Source: Myxococcales bacterium
Lineage (GTDB): Bacteria; Myxococcota_A; Polyangia; Palsa-1104
Assembly (NCBI GenBank): GCA_003170275.1
Contig: PNAM01000060.1
Span: forward strand, 1 to 59,337
Length of the DNA stretch: 59,337 nt
Direction: 5' to 3'
The notes under the pieces: generated by a model
Database searches by the model: none
The model's input: only the letters and a program-made list of their open reading frames with translations
What the model was told of the DNA's origin: nothing
Shown here: piece after piece, positions 1 through 6,954 of the stretch
Layout of the letters: every line of letters starts with the position of its first letter
How positions within the stretch are numbered: position 1 is the stretch's first letter
Translations under genes and position numbers: made by a program

Positions 1-12
1 TTTTCGGGGAGG

Positions 13-99
13 GGTGCGGGGCGTAGGGGTGTGGACGCAGCGCAGACATGCGAGCGCGATTCCCGGCGAGCGGGCGATCACGGGTTGGCTGTTTCATGC
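13..99 (+). repeat. Left inverted repeat of RAYT element (REP-like)
   Basis: This 87-base arm matches the reverse complement of 806-892 without gaps at 72 of 87 positions. The most conserved blocks are the ends TGTGGACGC and GCTGTTTCATGC and a central CGATTCCCGGCGA. CCCG-GCGAG-CGGG at its core gives a short hairpin. Confidence 0.8.
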
Positions 100-143
100 C
101 GTGCTGGGATGGGAGTTTTTGTCTGATTGGGGTGTTTTATTCG

Positions 144-172
144 TTGACAGCGGGTCGGGAGCAAGATATGCT
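144..172 (+). promoter_or_regulatory. Sigma70-like promoter of RAYT gene
   Basis: TTGACA at 144-149 and TATGCT at 167-172 are separated by 17 bases, a near-consensus sigma70 promoter. The expected transcription start, about 7 bases after the -10, falls at about 179-181, next to the ATG at 182, so the mRNA would have almost no leader. This supports 182 rather than an earlier in-frame start. Confidence 0.65.
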
Positions 173-181
173 GATATCAAG

Positions 182-811
182 ATGGCGCGCTCGAGACAGC
201 GAGAACTGGACTTTCATACTTGGGGCGGGCGCCGGAAAGGCGCGGGGCGTAAGAAGGGGCACCGGGTTTCGCATGGGCGCAGGTTGGTGTTGATGAAGCG
301 GTTTCCCGTGCACGTGACGGTGCGCATGGCCGACGACATCTGCAACCTGCGGTCGAAGCGCTGCTTCCGCGAGTTGCAGAAGGCGTTTGCCGGCGGGCGG
401 GCGCGCTTTGGGTTTCGGCTGATCGAGTTCTCGGTGCAGGGGAATCACATGCACTTGATCGTGGAGGCCGAAGACGAGACATCTCTCGCGCGTGGAATGC
501 AGGGACTCAACATCCGCATCGCCATCGCGATCAACCGGATCATGAAACGCAAGGGCAAGGTGCTAGCGGACCGCTACCACACCCGCATCCTGCGCAATCC
601 CACGCAGGTCGGACACGCGCTCAACTACGTGCGCCGCAACTACCAGAAGCACGCGGAGAGTTGGGGTGAGATCATCCCCGCGTCCTGGCGCGACCCGTTC
701 TCGACGGCGATCCCCCAACCCGGCGTCGTCTCCCCGCCCAAAACCTGGATGCTGTCCGAACCTCCTGAAACGCCCAAACGCACGCCAAGGGCCGATCACA
801 AGCACGCATGA
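182..811 (+). CDS. REP-associated tyrosine transposase (RAYT, Y1 HUH family)
   Basis: The 209-residue product belongs to the IS200/REP-associated single-strand transposases that cut and join DNA with an HUH metal site and one tyrosine. The HUH pair is seen as NHMH (His89, His91). The probable catalytic tyrosine lies in HALNYVRRNYQKH (Tyr149, with Tyr154 as alternative). The N-terminus is basic with an AT-hook-like GGRRKGAGRK. The start at 182 was chosen because a strong promoter ends 9 bases upstream; an open frame continues to 14 but lacks family features. It is domesticated-looking: one copy in the window, bounded by inverted REP-like arms. The C-terminal tail of about 35 residues is Pro-rich and probably disordered. 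Confidence 0.85.
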   Translation: MARSRQRELDFHTWGGRRKGAGRKKGHRVSHGRRLVLMKRFPVHVTVRMADDICNLRSKRCFRELQKAFAGGRARFGFRLIEFSVQGNHMHLIVEAEDETSLARGMQGLNIRIAIAINRIMKRKGKVLADRYHTRILRNPTQVGHALNYVRRNYQKHAESWGEIIPASWRDPFSTAIPQPGVVSPPKTWMLSEPPETPKRTPRADHKHA

Positions 812-892
812 AACAGCAACCACGCTCTCGCCCGATCGCCGGGAATCGAGATCGCGAGTCTGCGCGGCGTCCACAACCCTCCGCTCCGCACC
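806..892 (-). repeat. Right inverted repeat of RAYT element (REP-like)
   Basis: Inverted counterpart of 13-99. It overlaps the last codons and stop of the transposase gene. Its core can fold as an outer CTCG/CGAG and inner CCCG/CGGG stem around GCGAT, a better hairpin than the left arm. Confidence 0.8.
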
Positions 893-1023
893 ACCGCCGC
901 TAACCGCCACCCCCGCCCGCCCCAAGCCCAACCTCGCCCCCCAACAGCAATCCGGAGCCGCGTCTACTCGCAACGCCGCGCGTGATCCTCGCAACGCCGC
1001 CCGCTGCTCCTCGCAGCGCTCCG

Positions 1024-1227
1024 TCAACGCGCGCGCGACCCGATCAGCCGCTCCAGCACCGCCTGAAACTGCTCCACGCTCACGTCGACGAGCTCGAGCA
1101 CACGCCCGTACAGCATCGCGGTGGGCACCGCGGCGCCGCCCCGTTCGCGCTGGGTCTCGTCGAGCACGAACAAGATCGCGCGCTCGAGTCGCGTCAGGCC
1201 GTCGCGCACGTCGGGTAGATCGCTCAT
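1024..1227 (-). CDS. Small hypothetical protein downstream of MOSC gene
   Basis: A 67-residue, mostly helical, charged protein (begins MSDLPDVRDG, ends LERLIGSRAR) with no motif that I recognise. Its ATG overlaps the stop of the MOSC gene (ATGA), so it is the last gene of a translationally coupled pair and probably of the longer minus-strand operon starting near 5963. A longer frame in the same register extends to 1848 but is a shadow of the MOSC gene. The region 812-1023 between it and the RAYT element holds no gene that I can support. Confidence 0.6.
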   Translation of the reverse strand: MSDLPDVRDGLTRLERAILFVLDETQRERGGAAVPTAMLYGRVLELVDVSVEQFQAVLERLIGSRAR

Positions 1228-1865
1228 GCGTCGATCAGGCGCACCGGGTCGCCGCGCCGCACGTGGCCGGGCTGCTCGACCGCGCAGTTGAGCGCCAGGC
1301 GTCCGTCGAACCTGTGACGGATCTCGCGCAGCACGTCCTTGTTCTGCTCGGCGGTGTCGGGGTCGAAGGTGGTCATGATGCAGCGCTCGCGCAGATCGAC
1401 CGCGCGCACGATCGCGCCGCCGATCTGCAGCGAACGGCCTTCCCACTCGCGCTCCGCGAGCCCTTCGACGCCGCCGATCATCAGATTCGGGCGCAGGCGA
1501 CGGAAGTCGTGCCCGAACGCGGCGATCGCGCCGTCGGTCGCGATCAACAGCGGCAGCACGTCGAACCGCTCCGGGCCGTCGAAGCGGACCAGCCGCGCGT
1601 CGTCGCCGGCCGCGGCGCGCACGTCCGCCGCCACGCTCGGATCGTCCCACGCGCGACCGTCGACGCGCGGCGCGCCGTCCGGGCCACTCGTCGCGTGGTG
1701 CAGCAGCAGCTTCGGGCGCGAGCGCGAGGTGACCACGCGGCCGCGGGGATCTTCGACATGCACCACCCGATCGCCGGGGATCCCGTCGGCGGTCAGCTGG
1801 CACTCGTCCAGGCGCTCGCCACCCATCGACTTGACCGGATAGCGCCACAGCTCGGCGACGAACAT
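1224..1865 (-). CDS. MOSC domain-containing protein
   Basis: The 213-residue protein has an N-terminal MOSC_N beta-barrel segment (FVAELWRYPVKSM) followed by a MOSC domain. The family typically handles sulfur bound to the molybdenum cofactor or acts in reductive detoxification of N-hydroxylated compounds together with Moco enzymes. The segment RCIMTTFDPDTAEQNKDVL is the characteristic MOSC core, including the conserved Cys. No ferredoxin domain is fused, unlike E. coli YcbX, so an electron partner would have to be separate. Its start lies only 5 bases after the stop of the upstream lipoprotein gene, so it may be cotranscribed with it by read-through. The substrate cannot be deduced. Confidence 0.85.
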   Translation of the reverse strand: MFVAELWRYPVKSMGGERLDECQLTADGIPGDRVVHVEDPRGRVVTSRSRPKLLLHHATSGPDGAPRVDGRAWDDPSVAADVRAAAGDDARLVRFDGPERFDVLPLLIATDGAIAAFGHDFRRLRPNLMIGGVEGLAEREWEGRSLQIGGAIVRAVDLRERCIMTTFDPDTAEQNKDVLREIRHRFDGRLALNCAVEQPGHVRRGDPVRLIDA

Positions 1866-1870
1866 CCCGA

Positions 1871-3025
1871 TCAGTTTACCGGATCCTGGCTGGGCGCACC
1901 GCAGGCGACGCCGCCTTCGAGCGCGGTCGCGTCGTAGTGCACGGCCACGTCGCCATCGACCGCGAGCTGGCGCACGAACAGCGCGCCGGTGACCACCAGG
2001 TCGCTCTCACTGGTGACCACCGCGGAGGGCGCGTAGATGAGCGCCGACAGGTTGACGCCACCGAAGATCTTGACCGCCGAGGAGCCGAGCCACACGCGCA
2101 CCGACGCCGCCGCCGACGCGCCGACGATGCCCGCCTGCACGGTGACGTTGCCGCCCACGACCAGATCGAGCTCGGCCGCCGGATCGAGCACCACGCGCAG
2201 GCCGTTGGCGAGGTTGACGTCGCCACCGATGAACAGCGCCACGTGACCGTGCACGCCGAGGACCAGCTCCGCGGAGCCGCTGTGCATCGAGTCGAGGTAG
2301 TACTCCCCGCACGGCAGCTCGAGCGTCGTCGGGCCGCCGGCGGTGGCGAACGCGCCGGGAGCGAGGCCGATGCGCGCGTCGTCGTTCTGTTGCGCGCGCA
2401 TGGCGATCAAGCCCGGCACGTCGATCGGCGAGCCGGCCGCACAGTTGCACGGCGGCGCCACCTTGATCGGCTCGCGCACCTCGCCGCTCGCGTTGACCAT
2501 GAACGAGACGTTGGCGTCGGTCTCGAGGTGCAGCACGCCGCCGATGTCGATGCGGCCGATCACGTCGCCGCCGGCGTAGGCGTCGCCGTCGATCGACAGG
2601 TACTGGTTGGAGCCGATCGGACCGGCCGAGCGCAACGTGCCGAGCACCGCCGAGGTGCGGTCGAAGAGCGCGCCGTCGAAGCCGGCCGCTTCGAGCGAGC
2701 CGGCCACCTGCACCGGCCCGGAGATTTGCACGTAGCCGTCGGTGCCAACCGCGGCGATGGGCGCCATCGGCGGCATGCCGGGCATCGGCTTGGGACCCGG
2801 GCCGCCGCCCTCGGTCAACAGCCCATGGGTGAGGACCAGGGGAGCGCACGAGCACACTGCATAGCGCATCAGGCTCGCCGCCAGCGCGCCGGCGCACGCC
2901 GATTGCGGGTCGAGCCGGATGAACGGGCCGGGGGTGGTGCAGCCGTCGGCGCCCCCGTCGCTGGGGAGAAGGTCGGTGTGCTCGGTGCAGCCCGCGAGGA
3001 GCAGCACCAGCGCGAGCGCCCTCAT
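1871..3025 (-). CDS. Putative lipoprotein with repetitive beta-strand domain
   Basis: 384 residues starting MRALALVLLLAGC, a lipobox with Cys13, so it is probably an outer-membrane lipoprotein. The rest is rich in Gly, Val and Asp with repeated strand-turn patterns (GGDVNLANGLRVVL, VGGNVTVQAG) as in polymer-forming or pilus-associated beta-solenoid proteins; the family was not identified. A mid segment CNCAAGSPIDVPG contains paired Cys. Its ATG overlaps the stop of the FecR/TPR gene (ATGA), so it is cotranscribed with the sigma factor module and is a candidate target or output of that signalling pathway. No enzymatic motif was found. Confidence 0.7.
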   Translation of the reverse strand: MRALALVLLLAGCTEHTDLLPSDGGADGCTTPGPFIRLDPQSACAGALAASLMRYAVCSCAPLVLTHGLLTEGGGPGPKPMPGMPPMAPIAAVGTDGYVQISGPVQVAGSLEAAGFDGALFDRTSAVLGTLRSAGPIGSNQYLSIDGDAYAGGDVIGRIDIGGVLHLETDANVSFMVNASGEVREPIKVAPPCNCAAGSPIDVPGLIAMRAQQNDDARIGLAPGAFATAGGPTTLELPCGEYYLDSMHSGSAELVLGVHGHVALFIGGDVNLANGLRVVLDPAAELDLVVGGNVTVQAGIVGASAAASVRVWLGSSAVKIFGGVNLSALIYAPSAVVTSESDLVVTGALFVRQLAVDGDVAVHYDATALEGGVACGAPSQDPVN

Positions 3026-4179
3026 CTTACAGACGGGGCGAGCTCGGCGAGGCGCTCGTTGGCCTCGCGCGCGAAGCGACCCTCGGGATAGCGGGCGACG
3101 TAGGCGCGCAACGCCTCGGCAGCGCCGGCATGCTCCCCACGCTCGGAGAGCACCTGCGCGGCGGCGAACGCGGCCGATTCGCCCTCGGGAAGGTTCGGAT
3201 ACGACGCGGCCACCTTGCGATAGGCGGCGACGGCGCGGTCGGAATCTTGCTCGACCAGGTGCGACTCGGCCAGGAACAGCTCCGCCTCGGCGCGATCGTG
3301 CGCATCGGGGGCGGCGGCGAGCGCCTGGTGGGCGAAGCGGCGGGCAGCGGGCGCATCGCCTTGCGCCAGCGCGGCGCGGGCGCGCTCGAGCGCGGTCGCC
3401 ACCGACAGCGCCGGTGCCGGCTCGTGCGCGGGCTTCGGCGCGACGGGGACGACCGCCGGCGCCGGCTCGGGCCGCCAGGTCTGACCGGCGGGCACAGTAG
3501 CCAGCCGGCGCTCGTCGAGCGAATAGACCTCGACCTGACCGTCGAGCACGCGCACCGCGTCGGCGGCGAACACCGCGTGCGCCTGGCGGATGGTGACCAC
3601 GAAGCGCGGCGTGACGATGCGCAGCGGCGCCTGGGCGTCGCCGGTGACGTCGAGCTCCCCGGCCTCGAGCGCGACCGTGCGCGCCTCGGGCTGCAGGTTG
3701 GCAGCGGTGCCGGCGTGATAGGCGAGCTTGGCGTCGAGGAACTGCAGCGTGCCCGCGCGATCCCAGTGCTGGCTTCCCGCCTTGGCGATCGGCTGCATGG
3801 CACGCGGCGCCATTCGCGCGAGCGGCGCGTGACCGCCACTCCACACCAGCAGCGCCGCGGCCGCCGCGGCAAGGGCGCCGAACAACAGCGCGACCCGCGG
3901 CGCGCGACGCGACCGCGCCGGCACCATCGCGGACTCGGACTCGGCCTCGGCCTCCGGATGATGCGCCACCAGCTTCTGCACGATGCGCGCGCGCGCGGCG
4001 GCGCTCAGCGACGGCGGCTGCCAATCGCGCAGCGCGCCCACCGTCGACAAACGAGCCCGCTCGAGGCGGCAGTCCTCGCAGCCGGTCAGGTGCACGTCGA
4101 GCTGCAGCAGCACCGCCTCACCGACGGCGCCGCGCAGATGCTCGAACAGCACCGATCGCGCGCGCAGGCACGACATCAT
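3022..4179 (-). CDS. Anti-sigma-like membrane protein: zinc finger, FecR domain, TPR
   Basis: The 385-residue protein begins with an anti-sigma zinc finger (HLTGCEDC, His-x3-Cys-x2-Cys near residues 30-37). One membrane segment follows (VALLFGALAAAAAALLVW, about 95-115). A periplasmic FecR-type beta domain with LDAKLAYHAG and VEVYSLDERR comes next, and the C-terminus has tetratricopeptide-like helices. This layout suits a membrane anti-sigma factor that senses an envelope signal and holds the cognate ECF sigma factor, encoded immediately upstream with a 4-base overlap (ATGA). The TPR part suggests a protein partner in the periplasm, possibly the secreted protein or lipoprotein of the same operon. 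Regulation of activity by proteolysis is common in the family but not visible here. Confidence 0.8.
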   Translation of the reverse strand: MMSCLRARSVLFEHLRGAVGEAVLLQLDVHLTGCEDCRLERARLSTVGALRDWQPPSLSAAARARIVQKLVAHHPEAEAESESAMVPARSRRAPRVALLFGALAAAAAALLVWSGGHAPLARMAPRAMQPIAKAGSQHWDRAGTLQFLDAKLAYHAGTAANLQPEARTVALEAGELDVTGDAQAPLRIVTPRFVVTIRQAHAVFAADAVRVLDGQVEVYSLDERRLATVPAGQTWRPEPAPAVVPVAPKPAHEPAPALSVATALERARAALAQGDAPAARRFAHQALAAAPDAHDRAEAELFLAESHLVEQDSDRAVAAYRKVAASYPNLPEGESAAFAAAQVLSERGEHAGAAEALRAYVARYPEGRFAREANERLAELAPSVR

Positions 4180-4793
4180 CGGTCACCTCCGAGCAGCGCC
4201 GAGACGTGCGCCGCCACGCGTGGATCGGCGCTCAGCAGCTTGCGCAGCTCGCGGCGGGCGAAGAAGATGCGCGAGCGGGTCGCGGTCTGGCTGGCGCCCA
4301 TCAGCGACGCGACCTCTTCGATCGAGTGTCCTTCGACGATGTACAGGAGCAGCGCGATGCGCTTCTTCGGCGCGACGCGGTCGAGCAGCCGGTGCAGCTC
4401 GGGCGAGAAGCGGCGCTCGTCGAGCTGCCGATCGTGATCGGGATCGCGCCGCACCGCCTCTTCGGGCACCAGGTCGAGCGGCACGTGGCGGCGGATCTTG
4501 CCGGCGCGCAGATAGTGCTGGCCCACGTGGACCGCGATGCTGAGCAGCCAGGTCTTGAAGCTGGCCTCGCCGCGGAAGCGGGTCATCGCCGAGATCGCCT
4601 CGAGGAACACCGTCTGCGTCAGATCTTCGAGATCAGCCACCGGTCCGACGAGGCGGCCGATCACGCGCTCGACCAGCGCCGCGTGGGTGCGGAACAGCTC
4701 CTCGATGGCGCGCTGATCGCCCGCACGGCAGCCCTCGAGGACTGCCGCGGTCGGCTCGAGCGTCGGTGTGGCGTGGCTAGACAACGAGGGCAT
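4176..4793 (-). CDS. ECF-type RNA polymerase sigma factor
   Basis: 205 residues with sigma region 2 (LEDLTQTVFLEAISAMTRFRGEASFKTWL) and region 4 (RIALLLYIVEGHSIEEVASLMGASQTATRSRIFFARREL) and little between, the ECF layout. It would direct RNA polymerase to an envelope-stress or development-type regulon. The ATG at 4793 is chosen because AGGAG lies just upstream, although the spacing is only 2 bases. A GTG at 4847 gives an 18-residue extension without a ribosome site. It lies 63 bases after the secreted protein gene and overlaps the anti-sigma gene, a standard sigma/anti-sigma pair. Confidence 0.9.
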   Translation of the reverse strand: MPSLSSHATPTLEPTAAVLEGCRAGDQRAIEELFRTHAALVERVIGRLVGPVADLEDLTQTVFLEAISAMTRFRGEASFKTWLLSIAVHVGQHYLRAGKIRRHVPLDLVPEEAVRRDPDHDRQLDERRFSPELHRLLDRVAPKKRIALLLYIVEGHSIEEVASLMGASQTATRSRIFFARRELRKLLSADPRVAAHVSALLGGDR

Positions 4794-4856
4794 CGCTCCT
4801 ATTAATGTTCCGCGAGCTCTGATTTCGATGAAGCTAACTGATTTCACGAAGGATTG

Positions 4857-5963
4857 CTAGGGGATAGAAAACATCAACCCGGCGCTGAAAGCGAACTGGA
4901 CCCAGCCGAGATCGGTCGTGCCGGTCCCGCCGGCCGCAAACTCCAGGCGCGGCACCAGGGCCTCGACACCCACCGAGGCGACCGCACCGACGTAGCGCGA
5001 GAACAGCCACGCGACCTCGCCGATTCCGCCCAGCCCGGCCGAATAGCGGCGCGCGGCGCCGGTCTGGGGCACGCCGTTGCGCGCGTCCGCGTCGACGATC
5101 TGCAGGCTGAGGCGCGGGCCGCCCGAGAGCTGCCAGCGCGGGCGGCGCAGGCGCAGCGCGATGCCGGCACCGACCGGCCAAACGCGCGCGTGGACCGCGT
5201 TGAGCCCCACCGACACCGACGGGTCGGTGGTAAACGAGGTGTCGACGAACGCGGCGAGCGGCAAGCGTCCCCACGGCATCGCCAGCCGCACCGTCAGGCC
5301 GTGGCGCAGCCAGTCCGGGGTGGTCGGCACCGTCACGCCGTAGGCGACGGTGGCTTCGAGCCAGGTGCGTCGCCGCGCCAAGGCCGGCGCGACCGCGCGC
5401 ACGGCGACCACGGCCGGCGCCGGCGCAGCGACGGGAACCGCGACCGGCGCGGGCGATGGTGCGGGTGGTGGTGGTGGTGGTGGCGGTGCGACGATGGGCG
5501 CGGGCGCCGGTGCGGGCGGCGGCGGCTCGATCGGGACCGACCAGCCGTTCTCCTCGGGGCCCCGCGCGAGCAGCGCGCGCACCTTGATCGCCAGCGTGCG
5601 CGCGGTCTGCACCGGCTCGTCCGCCTCGACGGCCGTCTCGCGCAGATCGAACACCGACGAGACGCGCAGCGCGTACAGGACCGGCCGCCCGGCCCGCTCC
5701 CCAAACCAGATCACCACCTCGTCGCCGGTGCGGCGCGCGTCGGCGGCGAGGAACTCGATCTCCTGCGGATCTAAGGTAGTGGGCGCCGCGCCGCCGAGCC
5801 GAACCGCGTGCCCGCGATCGCGCAGGTAGATGCGCAGCGCGTCGACCAGCACCGCCTCGCGCACACGGTCGTGGGCAGTCGAGAGCACCAGCACCCCTCG
5901 AGTCTCGTCGGCCGCCGCGGAAACCTGCAGCGCCAGGAGCGCAGCGCATGCCAGCCACCGCAT
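4857..5963 (-). CDS. Secreted/outer-membrane hypothetical protein with Pro-rich linker
   Basis: 368 residues. A signal peptide (MRWLACAALLALQVSAAA) is followed by an alpha/beta domain (about 22-130) resembling a small nucleotide or protein-binding fold. Then comes a Pro/Ala linker of about 45 residues (repeated PPPP and APAP), and a C-terminal half of alternating strands ending in Phe-Ser-Ile-Pro (SAGLMFSIP), as expected for an outer-membrane beta-barrel or surface beta domain. It is the first gene of the sigma/anti-sigma operon and may provide or transduce the envelope signal. Translation is supported by GAGAGG upstream of the ATG at 5963. No family name can be given. Confidence 0.7.
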   Translation of the reverse strand: MRWLACAALLALQVSAAADETRGVLVLSTAHDRVREAVLVDALRIYLRDRGHAVRLGGAAPTTLDPQEIEFLAADARRTGDEVVIWFGERAGRPVLYALRVSSVFDLRETAVEADEPVQTARTLAIKVRALLARGPEENGWSVPIEPPPPAPAPAPIVAPPPPPPPPAPSPAPVAVPVAAPAPAVVAVRAVAPALARRRTWLEATVAYGVTVPTTPDWLRHGLTVRLAMPWGRLPLAAFVDTSFTTDPSVSVGLNAVHARVWPVGAGIALRLRRPRWQLSGGPRLSLQIVDADARNGVPQTGAARRYSAGLGGIGEVAWLFSRYVGAVASVGVEALVPRLEFAAGGTGTTDLGWVQFAFSAGLMFSIP

Positions 5964-5973
5964 CGATCCTCTC

Positions 5974-5998
5974 TAACACACCCTTGTCGGGTGGTTTC
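5974..5998 (-). promoter_or_regulatory. Possible ECF-type promoter of sigma operon
   Basis: On the minus strand GAAACC (5998-5993) and GTTA (5977-5974) are separated by 15 bases, resembling ECF-dependent promoters (GAAC-type -35, GT-rich -10). The dyad CACCC-TTGTC-GGGTG (5979-5993) lies in between. Autoregulation by the operon's own sigma factor would be typical, but the match is short. Confidence 0.35.
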
Positions 5999-6048
5999 AT
6001 CAAATGTCGGTGTCGCGGCACTAAGGTGAGCGAACGGAGGCTTTGCCC

Positions 6049-6504
6049 ATGCGCCGCGTCCTGATCCTGATCTCGCTCGGCTGGCTCGGTTGCACCTCAC
6101 CGTTGACCATCTCCACGGACGACGCGTCGGCCGGCGGTGGCGACGGCGGCGTGGGCGGCGGCGGAATGATGTCGAGCTCGGACCTTGCGCCTGCGGGGCC
6201 GGACCTGGGCGGCGCCGGCGCGACCTGCACGACCGCGTGCGATTGCCAGCCGGGCCTGGCGTGCGTGATGGGCGCGTGCACGGCGAGCATGATCGGCATG
6301 CTCTATTGTTGTGAGAGCGCCACCTGTCCGACGGGGAGCTACTGCCAGTCGATGGCCGGCAAGTTCCAGATGTGCGGCGGCGGTGGTATTGGCGGCTTCG
6401 ACGCCGGCGTTCATTTGCACGACGGCGGCGGTCAGCATCCTCACGACGGCGGCCCGAACGGTGGTGGTGGTGGTGGTGGCGGCGGAGCGACGGACGGCGG
6501 GTAA
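6049..6504 (+). CDS. Small Cys-containing lipoprotein with Gly/His/Asp-rich tail
   Basis: 151 residues from ATG 6049, preceded by GGAGG at 6036-6040. The N-terminus MRRVLILISLGWLGC is a lipoprotein signal (Cys15). The mature part starts with an Asp/Gly-rich spacer, then holds a compact Cys-rich module (CTTACDCQPGLACVMGAC and CCESATCPTGSYC), and ends in repeats of HDGG and a run of Gly encoded by GGT triplets. It is probably exposed at the cell surface. It starts a plus-strand cluster with the winged-helix, Cys-rich and OmpA-type genes and diverges from the sigma operon. No family is recognised. Confidence 0.7.
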   Translation: MRRVLILISLGWLGCTSPLTISTDDASAGGGDGGVGGGGMMSSSDLAPAGPDLGGAGATCTTACDCQPGLACVMGACTASMIGMLYCCESATCPTGSYCQSMAGKFQMCGGGGIGGFDAGVHLHDGGGQHPHDGGPNGGGGGGGGGATDGG

Positions 6505-6519
6505 CTGGAGGCCTACATC

Positions 6520-6927
6520 ATGGCGAACGTTCAGTGCTTTGCGGTCGTTTCAGCGAGGGCCGCGGAAGAGTTCCACCGGTTGCCCTCGGCGGTTCGCGAT
6601 CTGTTGCGGCTCTGTGACGGCACGCGCACCCTCGAGGCGATCGCCGCCAACAGCGAGCTGCCCGCTGCGCGCGCCGAGCAGGCGCTCAAGCGGCTGACCG
6701 CGCTCGGCGTGGTCTCGGTGCTCGATGTCCACCGTCCGCGCCAGCGGCGACTCACGCCGGTGGGCGTGTCGTGGATCGAAGGCGCGGCGCCTGCGCCGAA
6801 GACCCCCGCGCCGGCCGCAACGCCCGCGCCGGTGGCCGCCGCACCCGCCGCGCACCGTCCCGGTTTCAGCGACGAAGAAGAGCAGTTCTTTTCCAGCTCG
6901 ATCGAGCACCTGCTCGAGGACGCGTGA
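6520..6927 (+). CDS. Small winged-helix-like protein
   Basis: 135 residues. Residues 15-75 look like a winged helix (LPSAVRDLLRLCDGTRTLEAIAAN... LKRLTALGVVSVLD), similar to the repeats used by myxobacterial regulators to count or sense input. This is followed by an Ala/Pro linker and an acidic C-terminal peptide (FSDEEEQFFSSSIEHLLED). No helix rich in DNA-contacting residues is obvious, so it may be a protein-interaction module rather than a transcription factor. GGAG precedes the ATG. It lies between two lipoprotein genes in the same direction, so it may be coexpressed with the Cys-rich/OmpA pair. Confidence 0.65.
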   Translation: MANVQCFAVVSARAAEEFHRLPSAVRDLLRLCDGTRTLEAIAANSELPAARAEQALKRLTALGVVSVLDVHRPRQRRLTPVGVSWIEGAAPAPKTPAPAATPAPVAAAPAAHRPGFSDEEEQFFSSSIEHLLEDA

Positions 6928-6954
6928 GCCCCCAATCCTGAAGGAGTGAAGTAC

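Larger units (their letters stand above)
13..892 (+). mobile_element. RAYT transposase element bounded by 87-bp imperfect inverted repeats
   Basis: The element consists of a Y1-type (IS200-like, REP-associated) transposase gene enclosed by two gapless 87-base arms, 13-99 and 806-892, that are inverted copies of each other (72 of 87 positions match by hand count). Each arm can form a hairpin with a CCCG/CGGG stem around a 5-base loop, as in REP sequences. A transposase of this family flanked by inverted REP-like sequences is the arrangement called a REPtron. The right arm begins inside the last codons of the transposase gene. Boundaries are those of the visible similarity; the left arm may extend to the window edge. 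Confidence 0.8.
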
